Assembly (NCBI GenBank): GCA_001563795.1
Contig: LKML01000007.1
Location: 1-43,725, forward strand
Length of the DNA: 43,725 bases
Direction: 5' to 3'
DNA from: Haloferacaceae archaeon B1-Br10_E2g22
GTDB taxonomy: Archaea > Halobacteriota > Halobacteria > Halobacteriales > Haloferacaceae
Part shown: positions 1-9,477 of the stretch, piece by piece
Numbering within the stretch: position 1 is the stretch's first letter
Layout: every line of letters starts with the position of its first letter
Position numbers and translations under genes: made by a program
The notes under the pieces: model-generated
The model's database searches: none
Seen by the model: the letters and a program-made list of their open reading frames with translations, nothing else
What the model was told of the DNA's origin: nothing

Positions 1-219
1 CGCAACCACAACTATCCAGCCACCTAACATATTCCTGTAAATTATTTTTAGCAAGACTATCTATCACACGTGAATTTTTATACAATCACACCTTATCACC
101 AGCCGTCACGATGTGTCCTTATGATGACGTGCAGGTTTCTTTCCGAATCAGTGACACGCTAAATGCCACGCTCTTTCGGTCTTATCTATGGTCTTTTCTC
201 AGCAGTATCGTAGACCAAC

Positions 220-1482
220 GTGTCTGCAATACTACTGGATCGTGCATCCTACCGGCAACTTACACGCAGGTGGCTCATGGCCGGTAAGGCGGTGTGGCGG
301 CGATTTGTGAGGGACAACCGAGCCATCTCCGAGGTGGTTGGCTTTATTCTCATATTTGCACTATTAGTGTTGCTGCTCGCAGTCTATCAGGTTCAGATCG
401 TTCCCCAGCAAAACGCCCAAACCGAATTCGAACACTTCGAAGCCACCCAAGATGAGTTAGTTGATGTTCGAAACTCGATCTCGACCGCAGGCCAAACCGA
501 ACTGTCGCAGTTTCCGAGTCTAAAACTGGGCACAACGTACCAAACGCGGGTGCTGACGATCAATCCGCCCCCGGCAACCGGAACCGTACAGACGAGCGAG
601 TCGTACAACATCACAATCGCAAACGAAACCGACCAGACAAACGTCACGACACGGTTTGTCGAATACCAGCCAGGATACAATGAGCTCGTGGTGGGATCGA
701 TCAACCTCGAGCACTCACTTTTGTATCTCGATGAGCGCCAACGCGGCAACAACGTAACGATCATCGAAGAGCAAAACCTACTCAAAGACGGTACTGTCAG
801 ACTAACAGCGGTACAAAATACGTTTCAGGAAACAGGAACCGATCGTAACACCCTCGAGTTGTATCCACACACGGAGTTCACCGCAACTGAATTCCCGGAG
901 CCAGATGATGGTCGCCTCAATGTGAGCGTTCCAACCCGAGTGACTGATGACGAATACTGGGACGAAGCGTTGGCTGACAGTAGTGTGTATCAGGGTCTCG
1001 AGGCTGAAGAATACGACGGCGAGACACACGCGCTCAATTTGAGCATCCAAGAAACTAACCTAGAACTAAACACCGTCGGGATTGGCTCACAACCAAACGA
1101 AAACCCAGCAAAGAGCACAACCCAACACGCAGTCGCTGGCACTAACGGTTCTACAGGTACGTTTGACAAGCTAGTGGCCAGTATCGAAACGAGAGGAGAT
1201 GACAGACCAGATGAGGTAACAATAGACGACTTTGAGATCATGGATGGAAGCGAAACAACATTTACTGCCACAGAGGCCAGAGGAGATACAGCCGAAGTAA
1301 CTGTTTCAGATGCTACCGGAGAACCCATTGTCCTCGATTTGGGGGGGCATGGAAACAATCGCTTTCCTGTTACAGTTGTCGCCGATATTGCTGGCGGTGA
1401 GTGTCTTGAGGCAACGTTTGAGGATGCTGGAGAGACATCCAAATCACTCGAGGACGAAGACTGGGAAACCTGTGGGAGCTAA
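220..1482 (+). CDS. Type IV pilin-like / haloarchaeal surface protein (short paralogue)
   Basis: 420 aa ORF (GTG start); N-terminal RDNRAISEVVGFILIFALLVLLLAVYQ resembles the archaeal pilin/DUF7289-type hydrophobic segment; N-glycosylation sequons; paralogous to the next ORF. Confidence 0.75.
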   Translation: MSAILLDRASYRQLTRRWLMAGKAVWRRFVRDNRAISEVVGFILIFALLVLLLAVYQVQIVPQQNAQTEFEHFEATQDELVDVRNSISTAGQTELSQFPSLKLGTTYQTRVLTINPPPATGTVQTSESYNITIANETDQTNVTTRFVEYQPGYNELVVGSINLEHSLLYLDERQRGNNVTIIEEQNLLKDGTVRLTAVQNTFQETGTDRNTLELYPHTEFTATEFPEPDDGRLNVSVPTRVTDDEYWDEALADSSVYQGLEAEEYDGETHALNLSIQETNLELNTVGIGSQPNENPAKSTTQHAVAGTNGSTGTFDKLVASIETRGDDRPDEVTIDDFEIMDGSETTFTATEARGDTAEVTVSDATGEPIVLDLGGHGNNRFPVTVVADIAGGECLEATFEDAGETSKSLEDEDWETCGS

Positions 1483-1653
1483 TTTGAGAGCCTATACTGT
1501 AGCGATGGATACTGCACAGATCATACGCCGGGTCGTGGTCGAACCGATCAAAAAAAGAGTACTTCGCATTGCTTGCCATCCCCACAGTGGTCGCCCCACC
1601 AGGCGGGTACCACAAGCATTTTTCCAGTCTGTGGCTCGCGACGGTGATGCATA

Positions 1654-3978
1654 ATGAACCGTCGATCTACCTGCACATTTGCTGGAGATGACCGGGCAGT
1701 CTCTGTGGTTGTCGGCTCCATGCTTATGTTTGGACTCTTGATTCTCACATTGGCAGTGTATCAGGCCTCTATTGTGCCCGACCAACACGCCCAAGCCGAG
1801 TTAGAACACTTCGAGGCCACCCAAACTGAACTGGTCGAACTTCGAGACACGATCACTGCAGCGGGACACACCGGCCACTCGCAGTTTTCAAGTCTTCGGC
1901 TCGGGACAACTTACGACTCGGCGTTCCTCGCGATTAACCCGCCCCCGCCAGCAGGAACGATACAGACGACCGAGAAACATAATATTACGATTGCAAATCA
2001 AACCGACCAGACGAACGTCTCGACACGGTTTGTGGAGTACCAGCCGGGATACAGTGAGCTATCGATTGACCCGACACGACTCGAGCAGTCGGTGTTGTAC
2101 GTGGATGGACGAGACCGCGGTGACAACGTCAGTGTGATCGAAGACCAGACAATCGTCACCGATGAGACGGTCAGCATCACCGCGTTACAAAACGAGTTTC
2201 GACAGACAGACACAGGCCGTGTGAGCCTGGAACTGTATCCACTCAACGCAGTAGACGAAAGCGAACTCCCGGATCGAGACGGCGAGAACTTCACAGTGAC
2301 AGTTCCAACACGGTTAGATGACGACGACTACTGGGACGAAACGTTAGCTGATTCTACAGTCTATGAGGGCGTCGACACTGAAGAACACGGAACCGACACG
2401 CACGCATTGAATCTAAGCGTTGCTAAAAATAACCTCGAGTTGAACACTGTGGGGCTCCACTCAGCGCCAGCCGAGAGCCCAGCAAAGACCACAGGCCCAG
2501 CGGTTGTTACTGACGGGACGATATCTGTTGAGAGTATTGATGACGTAGACGAAAACGAAGACGATCAAACCCAAGAATTTGTGTTCACAGCAGAAACAGC
2601 GTTAGAAGAAGGAACCAACGTCAGTATCACTGTTTCAGAGCCAAATGATGCCGGTGTCGAGTATGAAGACGCAGCTATTGACATCGCCGAAGATACCGGT
2701 GAGGCAAGTAGCACTGATGATGGAGACACACTAGCGTTTGAAGCAGGCGAAGACATAGCTGAGGGACAATCCGTTACTGTCACCGTCGATGAACTCACTG
2801 TTGGACAAGACGCTGCGGGAGCATTCGGCGACATTAGTTTCACTCGAGAAGACAACGACGACACAGATACTGGTGCGTTCGAGGTCGTGGCTGAAAATAC
2901 AATCACTGCTGACAGTATTACAAACCTCATTGAAGGCCAAGACAACCAAGAGCAAGAATTTGAATTCACACTTGATGGAGAACTTCGAGAGGGTGAGAAC
3001 GTCAGCATCGATGTCTCAGAGCAAAATGGAAACCTGGTAGACTACCAAAATGCGACTATTGATACTGCTGGTGTCGGACAAGATGGTGCCGAAATCAACG
3101 ATGATGGCGATACAATACATTTCACATCGGGTAAAACAGATGGGGAGGTCTCTATTGTCATTGATGAGATTGATGTGAAAGAGAACACTGTAGGACAGGT
3201 TGACGATATCCGTTTCACTCGAGAAGACAGTGATGCATCAGACATAGGGTCATTCGAAATTACAGACACAATAACAGCCAACCGTATTGACAATCTATTA
3301 GCGGATGAAGACGACCAAGAACAGACATTTGAATTCACACTCGAGACCGATTTAGACACCAGCGAAAACGTCGCCATTGATCTTTCAGAACCAAATGGTT
3401 CAGGAGTAGACTACGAAAATGCCGAAGTTGACGATGACGACGACGGAGAAATCATAAACAACGGAGAGACCCTAGAGTTTGAACCAGAAAATCCAAGCGG
3501 AAATGAAGACGTTAGCATCACTGTTATGGATATTGACGTTGCAGATGGTGTTGTAGACGACTTCGATATTACATTTACTCGAAGTGATGATGGGTCAACC
3601 ACAGAGTCATTCGAGATCAGAGAGGATGCTGAAACTGGCGAATTCACCGCGCTAAACGTGGAGTTAAAAACCAACGAACAAGGCCCGCCAGGTTCGGCAC
3701 CTCGACCAGATGAAGTTGAAATACGTTCGTTTGAAATGACCTCTGGTGACACTGTTGAATTCACTGCAACAGAAGGCTCCTCCGAGAATTCCGCCAGCGA
3801 GGAGGATTCAGGTCCTTCAGGTAGCCCAGATACGCTTGATTTGGGTGGAAGTGGTGGAAATGAATATCCAATCATCGTAACTGCCAGTATTGACAGCGGA
3901 GAATGTCTCGAGGCAGAATTTGAAGACGATGGCGAGACATCACAATCGCTCGAGGACTGGAGTAGTTGCGATAGCTGA
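1654..3978 (+). CDS. Type IV pilin-like surface protein with internal tandem beta-rich repeats (long paralogue)
   Basis: 774 aa ORF; N-terminal DDRAVSVVVGSMLMFGLLILTLAVYQ; N- and C-terminal parts align with the 220..1482 product; three ~120 aa repeats in the middle. Confidence 0.78.
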   Translation: MNRRSTCTFAGDDRAVSVVVGSMLMFGLLILTLAVYQASIVPDQHAQAELEHFEATQTELVELRDTITAAGHTGHSQFSSLRLGTTYDSAFLAINPPPPAGTIQTTEKHNITIANQTDQTNVSTRFVEYQPGYSELSIDPTRLEQSVLYVDGRDRGDNVSVIEDQTIVTDETVSITALQNEFRQTDTGRVSLELYPLNAVDESELPDRDGENFTVTVPTRLDDDDYWDETLADSTVYEGVDTEEHGTDTHALNLSVAKNNLELNTVGLHSAPAESPAKTTGPAVVTDGTISVESIDDVDENEDDQTQEFVFTAETALEEGTNVSITVSEPNDAGVEYEDAAIDIAEDTGEASSTDDGDTLAFEAGEDIAEGQSVTVTVDELTVGQDAAGAFGDISFTREDNDDTDTGAFEVVAENTITADSITNLIEGQDNQEQEFEFTLDGELREGENVSIDVSEQNGNLVDYQNATIDTAGVGQDGAEINDDGDTIHFTSGKTDGEVSIVIDEIDVKENTVGQVDDIRFTREDSDASDIGSFEITDTITANRIDNLLADEDDQEQTFEFTLETDLDTSENVAIDLSEPNGSGVDYENAEVDDDDDGEIINNGETLEFEPENPSGNEDVSITVMDIDVADGVVDDFDITFTRSDDGSTTESFEIREDAETGEFTALNVELKTNEQGPPGSAPRPDEVEIRSFEMTSGDTVEFTATEGSSENSASEEDSGPSGSPDTLDLGGSGGNEYPIIVTASIDSGECLEAEFEDDGETSQSLEDWSSCDS
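2518..3624 (+). repeat. Three tandem ~119-127 aa protein repeats (about 2518-2898, 2899-3267, 3268-3624)
   Basis: Recurring pattern T-I-[ST]-x-x-x-I-x-x-[DE]-D-[DN]-Q-x-Q-x-F-x-F-T ... NV[SA]I-x-[VL]SE-x-N ... [VE][DE]Y-[EQ][DN]A ... [IF][TRS]FTR-[ES]D ... [AS]FE[IV]. Confidence 0.85.
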
Positions 3979-4016
3979 TCGAAACGTTCGCTGCAAAACT
4001 ACGAGTAGGCGAATGC

Positions 4017-4598
4017 CTATTCTTCGTCAATAACTTCCGGATCAGCAAACGCATCCTGCAAGCTGTCGAGCCCATTGAGCCATTCAGAGACAATCCACGA
4101 TTCGATCTCGTCGACCTCACTGCCGTCGAACTGCCCACCGTCAATAATCTGGGTGCCGGCCTGGACGAGATACGCAAGCGCGGCATCAACGTCTTCTTCC
4201 TCACTGGCAACCCCAATTGCCGCCTCGACGCACTCTGCGATCGAGTACTCCTCGACGGGCCCGCCGATGACGAACTCCTCGGCCGCATAGAAGACGGGCA
4301 CGAGGCTGGTCTGGACGCTGTCGATCAACAACAGCGCTTCCTCGCCGTCGAGTTCGGGTTCAGCCATTACGACCTCGTTGATAAATCCGAGTTTCTCGAG
4401 GGTCGTCTCCTCGCTGACACGCTCTTCTTGAAACGCGGAGATGACTTTCGCAATCGCGATGGTGGTATCGTTTTGGAGGTTGAAATACAGGCGGGCGAAC
4501 TCCTCGCTTTCGGGGTCTAGCTCTTCGTCTGCAACCCGTGTAAGCCAGTTTTGCCAGCGGTCTTCTGAATAAAACGTCTCTTCGGGCTCGTCTGTCAT
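4017..4598 (-). CDS. DUF2150-like haloarchaeal protein
   Basis: 193 aa acidic ORF; recognised family-like sequence (YSEDRWQNWLTRV...FARLYFNLQNDTTIAIAKVI). Confidence 0.7.
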   Translation of the reverse strand: MTDEPEETFYSEDRWQNWLTRVADEELDPESEEFARLYFNLQNDTTIAIAKVISAFQEERVSEETTLEKLGFINEVVMAEPELDGEEALLLIDSVQTSLVPVFYAAEEFVIGGPVEEYSIAECVEAAIGVASEEEDVDAALAYLVQAGTQIIDGGQFDGSEVDEIESWIVSEWLNGLDSLQDAFADPEVIDEE

Positions 4599-4713
4599 AC
4601 ATCATCTCTCTGGTGGGAGATTCAAATGCCTTTCTTATTGAACAACGGCCTGCGTGGGTATCTGAAACACACGAATTCATACCGCACAACAACCCATCTG
4701 TAGCTGGGTGCTA

Positions 4714-5559
4714 TCAGGACAGCGTTGCCTCAGTGTCAATCCCGTAGGTCTGTTTAGGTGTCTCTATGTGGGCTCGAGCAATCGCCTCATCGTAGCCGTT
4801 TTCGGCGAGCCACTGTACGCGCCGTGGGACGGTTTTCGGCCCTAACACCGCACCGGGCCGGTCAGGGTCGTCAATAAAATCGGTTTCCATCAGGAAGGAC
4901 TCGCCTGTCTCGGCGGCAGTCTGTATCCAATCTGTGTTGCTCATCACACTCGGGGTTGGCCCGGCGAGCCGTCCACCGGCGTAGTGTTTGACGACTCGAT
5001 GGGCCGCCAGCCCGCGATCTTCGGCCCATTCGGCAATTTCGGTGAGATCCTCGCTGGCTTCGGTGTGCAACTGAACTGCGCAGTCGGCTTTCGCACCCAG
5101 TGTGAAGGCGTGTTTCATGACGTCGTTCGAGGCCTCCCAGACTGCCTCGCTGACCTCGTAGTGCGGCCGGCCGGATTTCAGCCCCAGGGCGCGTCCTTCC
5201 TTGAGGTACTCTGCTGCGATCTCGAGGATGCCCTGCATACAGTCACGAGCCTCGGTAGGCGAACAGTCACGTTCGTCAGTAAGTCGGCTAAGTAGTCCTG
5301 GATGTGCTCCCAAAATCGCCCAGGCTTGGCCTGGGAGCCTCTCGGTTGCGTTCTCAACGATCTCGCAGGTTGTCTCGAATACCGGTCTGAAATCCTCGGG
5401 GTCGGTGCTCTCGACACCGAGTTTCCAAGACGGCTGGTTGACAATCAGTAGATGTGTGCCACCTACCCGAACGAAATCATCGACGGCGTCCATCCCGCGG
5501 CCGTCTTCGCAGTCGAGATGCAGGTGATTGTCGAGCACCGGCGTCTCCAAGTCGTCCAT
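4714..5559 (-). CDS. TatD/COG1099-like metal-dependent hydrolase (TIM barrel)
   Basis: 281 aa; DNHLHLDCEDGRG near the N-terminus, GAHPG, LHTEA, ETDFIDDP metal-ligand-type motifs. Confidence 0.82.
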   Translation of the reverse strand: MDDLETPVLDNHLHLDCEDGRGMDAVDDFVRVGGTHLLIVNQPSWKLGVESTDPEDFRPVFETTCEIVENATERLPGQAWAILGAHPGLLSRLTDERDCSPTEARDCMQGILEIAAEYLKEGRALGLKSGRPHYEVSEAVWEASNDVMKHAFTLGAKADCAVQLHTEASEDLTEIAEWAEDRGLAAHRVVKHYAGGRLAGPTPSVMSNTDWIQTAAETGESFLMETDFIDDPDRPGAVLGPKTVPRRVQWLAENGYDEAIARAHIETPKQTYGIDTEATLS

Positions 5560-5631
5560 GTGTTGAGATTCGGTCGGCGGTACAAAAGTCGGCGGGTCGA
5601 AATCGCAGTGCTGTCTCTCCGCAGCTATGGC

Positions 5632-6183
5632 TTACTCGAACGAAACCTCAACCGCCGTCTCGCTGTCTGTCAGGCTGGTTTCGGGCTGGGCGGCAAACCC
5701 CTCGTGAAGCCGGTCGTAAGTGTCGGTCACTGCCTCGACGATGACGGTGGTCTCGCCGACGGCAGGCATAAAGTTGGTATCGCCCTTCCAGCGCGGAACA
5801 ATGTGGGTGTGGATGTGGTCGCCAATCGAGCCGCCTGCTCCCTCGCCGAGATTCATTCCTGTATTGAATCCATCGGGATTGAGACCGGCGTTGAGGCTTC
5901 GGAGTGTAAGCTGTTTAACTCGGGCGTGATCCAACAATTCGGAGTCGTTCAGTTCCGCATAACTGTCGACGTGCCGACGGGGAATTACCATCGCGTGGCC
6001 AGGGTTGTAGGGGTAGTTGTTCAGCAGGACAAACGAGTGGTTGCTGCGGGCGACAACGAGATTCGAACGATCATCGTCTCCTTCGGCAAGCACACAGAAC
6101 GGACAGCCCTCGAGGTCTGCGTTTTTGTTATCGCGTTCGACCCACTCGATGCGCCAGGGCGCGAAAATCTGATCCATGCCCAA
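5632..6183 (-). CDS. HIT family hydrolase
   Basis: CPFCVLAEGDDD, NNYPYNPGHAMVIPRRHV and GDHIHTHIVPRW (histidine triad HxHxH). Confidence 0.92.
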   Translation of the reverse strand: MGMDQIFAPWRIEWVERDNKNADLEGCPFCVLAEGDDDRSNLVVARSNHSFVLLNNYPYNPGHAMVIPRRHVDSYAELNDSELLDHARVKQLTLRSLNAGLNPDGFNTGMNLGEGAGGSIGDHIHTHIVPRWKGDTNFMPAVGETTVIVEAVTDTYDRLHEGFAAQPETSLTDSETAVEVSFE

Positions 6184-6297
6184 TACAGTCCGCAGGTCGG
6201 TTTAGTCGTATCCGTCTTGTCGTACTGCCAGTCGGCCACAACATTCAGTACTGTTGGCTACTGGTTTTATTCACAATGGCGGCCAACCAGCAGATGC

Positions 6298-6498
6298 ATG
6301 GCCACAACGCCCTCCACCCCCGAGACCACCGTCGAGTACTGTTCGCAGTGTGGACGGGAGACCTCTCACGAGGTGAGCGTCGAGATCCGAACCGAAAGTA
6401 CGAAGCCTGAAAACGCGGAGTTCTCCCGAGAGCCCTACAGAGTAACGCGCTGTCTTGAGTGTGGGGCCGAAACGTCGCTGCGAATGAACAACGCCTGA
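6298..6498 (+). CDS. Small zinc-ribbon protein
   Basis: 66 aa from internal ATG; two CxxC pairs (YCSQCGRET...RCLECGAET). Confidence 0.6.
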   Translation: MATTPSTPETTVEYCSQCGRETSHEVSVEIRTESTKPENAEFSREPYRVTRCLECGAETSLRMNNA

Positions 6499-6506
6499 TC
6501 GCCTGC

Positions 6507-7412
6507 TCAGTCGAAGCGGTGGATACCCGCTGTCGTCACTTCACAGCCGCCTTCGGTGACGATCAGCGTGTGTTCGGCCTGACTGACGAGTTGGCCGTCG
6601 TCTTCTTTGAGTACTGGATAGCCTTTGATAAGATTCGCACGTTTGAGCCGCCGGAGTGCCATCTCCGAACGCGAACCCTCGAGCCATCGGGCCGCAAACG
6701 GGAGGTCATCGAACGCCTCGATTTCCTCGAGGACGTTTCGAGCCCGTCGGTCTCGGACGTTCCCCTCGGCGACCTGCTCGTAAATCTCCTCGGTCGCACC
6801 CTCGCGTACTTTCCCTGAGCCATCTGTGGCGAACGGCTCAATAGCGACCACGTCGCCGATTTCGAGTTCGACGGATCGCTCGACGGCGCGGTTTGGGATG
6901 TTCGGGCCCGTGTGAGCGTCGTACTGCTCGACACCATGGCCTGAGAGATTCAACACTGGCGTATAGCCGTAACCGTCGATCACCGATTCGATCTCCGCGC
7001 CAACTGCGCCGACTTCGACGCCAGGGCCGACTGCCGCAATGGCTGCCTCGAGCGCCTGCTCGGATGCTTCGACTAGCTCCGTGTTGTCGGTGAAATCAAC
7101 GGTCACTGCCGCATCCGCGATGTAGCCCTCAACGTGGACGCCGATATCCAGACACACCATCTCATCACCGAATACCGTGTCGTCATCGCGGGCGGGTGTT
7201 GCGTGTGAGGCCTCCTCGTCAATCGAGATGTTGACCGGGAAGGCCAAACCGGCTCCGGACTCATGGATCGCATCTTCGGCATATTCGGCGACCTCGAGTT
7301 GTGTGACTCCCGGCTCGATCATCTTTCGTGCCTCAGTCATCGTTTCGACGAGAATCTCGCCAGCCTCGCGGTAGCTATCGACTGCATCCTCTGCAAGCGG
7401 TCCAATGCTCAT
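6507..7412 (-). CDS. map: Methionine aminopeptidase (type II)
   Basis: MSIGPLAEDAV... FPVNISIDEEASHATP, GVHVEGYIADAAVTVDF, NLSGHGVEQYDAHTGPNIPN, VVAIEPFATDG; start placed at internal ATG. Confidence 0.92.
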   Translation of the reverse strand: MSIGPLAEDAVDSYREAGEILVETMTEARKMIEPGVTQLEVAEYAEDAIHESGAGLAFPVNISIDEEASHATPARDDDTVFGDEMVCLDIGVHVEGYIADAAVTVDFTDNTELVEASEQALEAAIAAVGPGVEVGAVGAEIESVIDGYGYTPVLNLSGHGVEQYDAHTGPNIPNRAVERSVELEIGDVVAIEPFATDGSGKVREGATEEIYEQVAEGNVRDRRARNVLEEIEAFDDLPFAARWLEGSRSEMALRRLKRANLIKGYPVLKEDDGQLVSQAEHTLIVTEGGCEVTTAGIHRFD

Positions 7413-7466
7413 ATCCGAGTCGTTAGGAGGTGACCTGCAAAGAGGTTCCGACCGCAATTGGGTCGA

Positions 7467-7835
7467 TTACAGTCTCGGGCCGGGTGGATACGGCGGCGAG
7501 TCGGCCGACCGAGTGGCCACAGAGGCTGATCGAGCCTCGGTTTCGGCCCAAGCAGTCTGTGTTGTTGGATCGATATGAATCCGTCCCGATCCCCACAGCG
7601 TAATTTCAATGCCAGCGTGATCGAACGTCAGCATCCACGAATCGGGGCTGTTCTCACAGTAGAGTCCCTCGAGCGTATCGGGATCGATACTATCAGCGAG
7701 CACAACATCCGGACTGACCGAAACACCGGCTGCCTCTATCGCCTCGAGGATGGCGATACTGGCGGGTTGAGTTGCTGGATCGAACGTCGCTCGATAGATT
7801 CTATCGTCGACGCTGGGGGAATCAACAACTGACAT
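7467..7835 (-). CDS. HalOD1-like output domain protein (stand-alone)
   Basis: 122 aa; 'PASIAILEAIEAAGVSVSPDV...SIDPDTLEGLY...LTFDHAGIEITLWGSGRIHI' resembles the halobacterial output domain. Confidence 0.6.
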   Translation of the reverse strand: MSVVDSPSVDDRIYRATFDPATQPASIAILEAIEAAGVSVSPDVVLADSIDPDTLEGLYCENSPDSWMLTFDHAGIEITLWGSGRIHIDPTTQTAWAETEARSASVATRSADSPPYPPGPRL

Positions 7836-8065
7836 GAGGATTCTATATTCCTATTATAGGTCAATGGCCTTAATACTCTCGACAAACATGTTGATTTCCA
7901 ATATTTCAGTCGGTTATGGACGGCTAAGGACGAGCGTGCTGTTCGTGCTCCTACAACCCGATAGCTACTGTCAGCCCGCAGCTTTGTGGTCTACTCGGCC
8001 CGGTTCTTCCAGCGGCATTGATAACGGCAGGACTTTTACGGTCGCCTGAAAATCCGTGAACGTCT

Positions 8066-9328
8066 ATGAGCTACGACCAGATCGATGTTCCCGAAGCAGG
8101 CGAGAAAATCACGCTTGCTGATGAGGAAACTGGGGAACTGAACGTACCGGAGACGCCAATTATTCCGATTATTTACGGCGATGGCATCGGCTCGGATGTC
8201 GGGCCGGCTGCCCAGAAAGTACTGGATGCTGCTGCCGAAGCAACCGGTCGTTCGATTGCGTGGATGCGACTGTACGCCGGCGGTTCTGCACGCGAGAAGT
8301 ACGACGAAAACCTCCCACAAGAGACTGTTGATGCGATCCGCGAACACCGTGTGGCAATCAAAGGGCCACTGACGACGCCTGTCGGGTCGGGCTTTCGGTC
8401 GCTGAACGTCGCACTCCGCAAAAAACTCGATTTATATGCGAACGTTCGACCGACCTACCATCTCGAGGGCGTTCCCTCGCCGGTCAAAAATCCGAGTGCG
8501 ATGGATATGGTCACCTTCCGGGAAAACACCGAAGACGTGTATGCTGGAATTGAGTGGGAAGCCGGTACCGATGAAGTCCAGCAAGTAAAGGAGTTTGTCG
8601 AAGACGAAATGGGTGCAACTGGCGTCATCCACGACGGGCCTGTCGGCATCGGAATTAAACCGATCACTGAGTTCGGTTCGAAACGCCTGATTCGAGAGGC
8701 AATCAACTACGCGATCGCAAACGGCCGACCAACAGTCACGCTCGTTCATAAGGGCAACATCATGAAGTTCACCGAGGGTGCGTTCCGTGATTGGGGCTAC
8801 GAACTCGCCGAAGAGGAGTACGGCGACAACGTGCTCACCGAAGACGAACTCTGGGAGGAACACGACGGCGAACAGCCAGAAGGCACCGTTGTTGTCCAAG
8901 ACCGCATCGCGGACAACATGCTCCAGCAGATTCTGACTCGCACTGACCAATATGATGTGATCGCAACGATGAACCTCAACGGCGATTACATGTCAGATGC
9001 AGCCGGCGCACAGATTGGTGGCCTCGGCATCGCACCGGGTGCAAACTACGGCCACGGTCGCTGTCTGGCCGAGCCAGTCCACGGCAGTGCGCCGAAATAC
9101 GCTGGCGAAAACAAAGTCAACCCGACCGCGATGATTCTTTCGGGCCGCGAGATGCTCGATTATCTCGGCTGGGACGACGCAGCCGAACTCGTTCGTGATG
9201 CAGTCGAGACGACAATCAGTGAGGGCAACGTCACCTACGATCTGCACCGACAGATCGAAGGTGGTACGAAACTCGCAACCACTGAGTTCGCCGAGGCAGT
9301 CGTCGAGAACATCGAACAGCTTTCGTAG
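8066..9328 (+). CDS. icd: Isocitrate dehydrogenase (NADP-type)
   Basis: 420 aa; IYGDGIGSDVGPAAQ, KGPLTTPVGSGFRSLNVALRKKLDLYANVRP, NLNGDYMSDAAGAQIGGLGIAPGAN, VHGSAPKYAGENKVNPTAMI. Confidence 0.95.
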   Translation: MSYDQIDVPEAGEKITLADEETGELNVPETPIIPIIYGDGIGSDVGPAAQKVLDAAAEATGRSIAWMRLYAGGSAREKYDENLPQETVDAIREHRVAIKGPLTTPVGSGFRSLNVALRKKLDLYANVRPTYHLEGVPSPVKNPSAMDMVTFRENTEDVYAGIEWEAGTDEVQQVKEFVEDEMGATGVIHDGPVGIGIKPITEFGSKRLIREAINYAIANGRPTVTLVHKGNIMKFTEGAFRDWGYELAEEEYGDNVLTEDELWEEHDGEQPEGTVVVQDRIADNMLQQILTRTDQYDVIATMNLNGDYMSDAAGAQIGGLGIAPGANYGHGRCLAEPVHGSAPKYAGENKVNPTAMILSGREMLDYLGWDDAAELVRDAVETTISEGNVTYDLHRQIEGGTKLATTEFAEAVVENIEQLS

Positions 9329-9329
9329 T

Positions 9330-9352
9330 AGTTCGTACGCTGCGGACGAACT
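9330..9352. terminator. Stem-loop immediately after icd
   Basis: AGTTCGT-N9-ACGAACT perfect 7-bp inverted repeat starting 1 nt after the icd stop codon. Confidence 0.4.
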
Positions 9353-9477
9353 CATCAGAACCATTCGAACCTCGACTATTGGTACAAAAGTAACACCCTC
9401 CTACCGGCAGTAGGACGCCACTACGCCTGTTTTTGAATGGAAAGAGACACATAGCCTCGAGCAGACAGTCAGTGTAG

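Noticed and set aside
1310-1654. Small ORF between the two pilin-like genes (last ~49 codons overlap the second gene start by 1 nt)
   Set aside because: Basic composition, largely overlapping the first gene; no recognisable motif. Possible leader peptide but not supported.
5452-6498. 348 aa plus-strand ORF
   Set aside because: Mostly antisense to the HIT gene with implausible composition; only its last 66 codons (from ATG 6298) look like a real zinc-ribbon gene.
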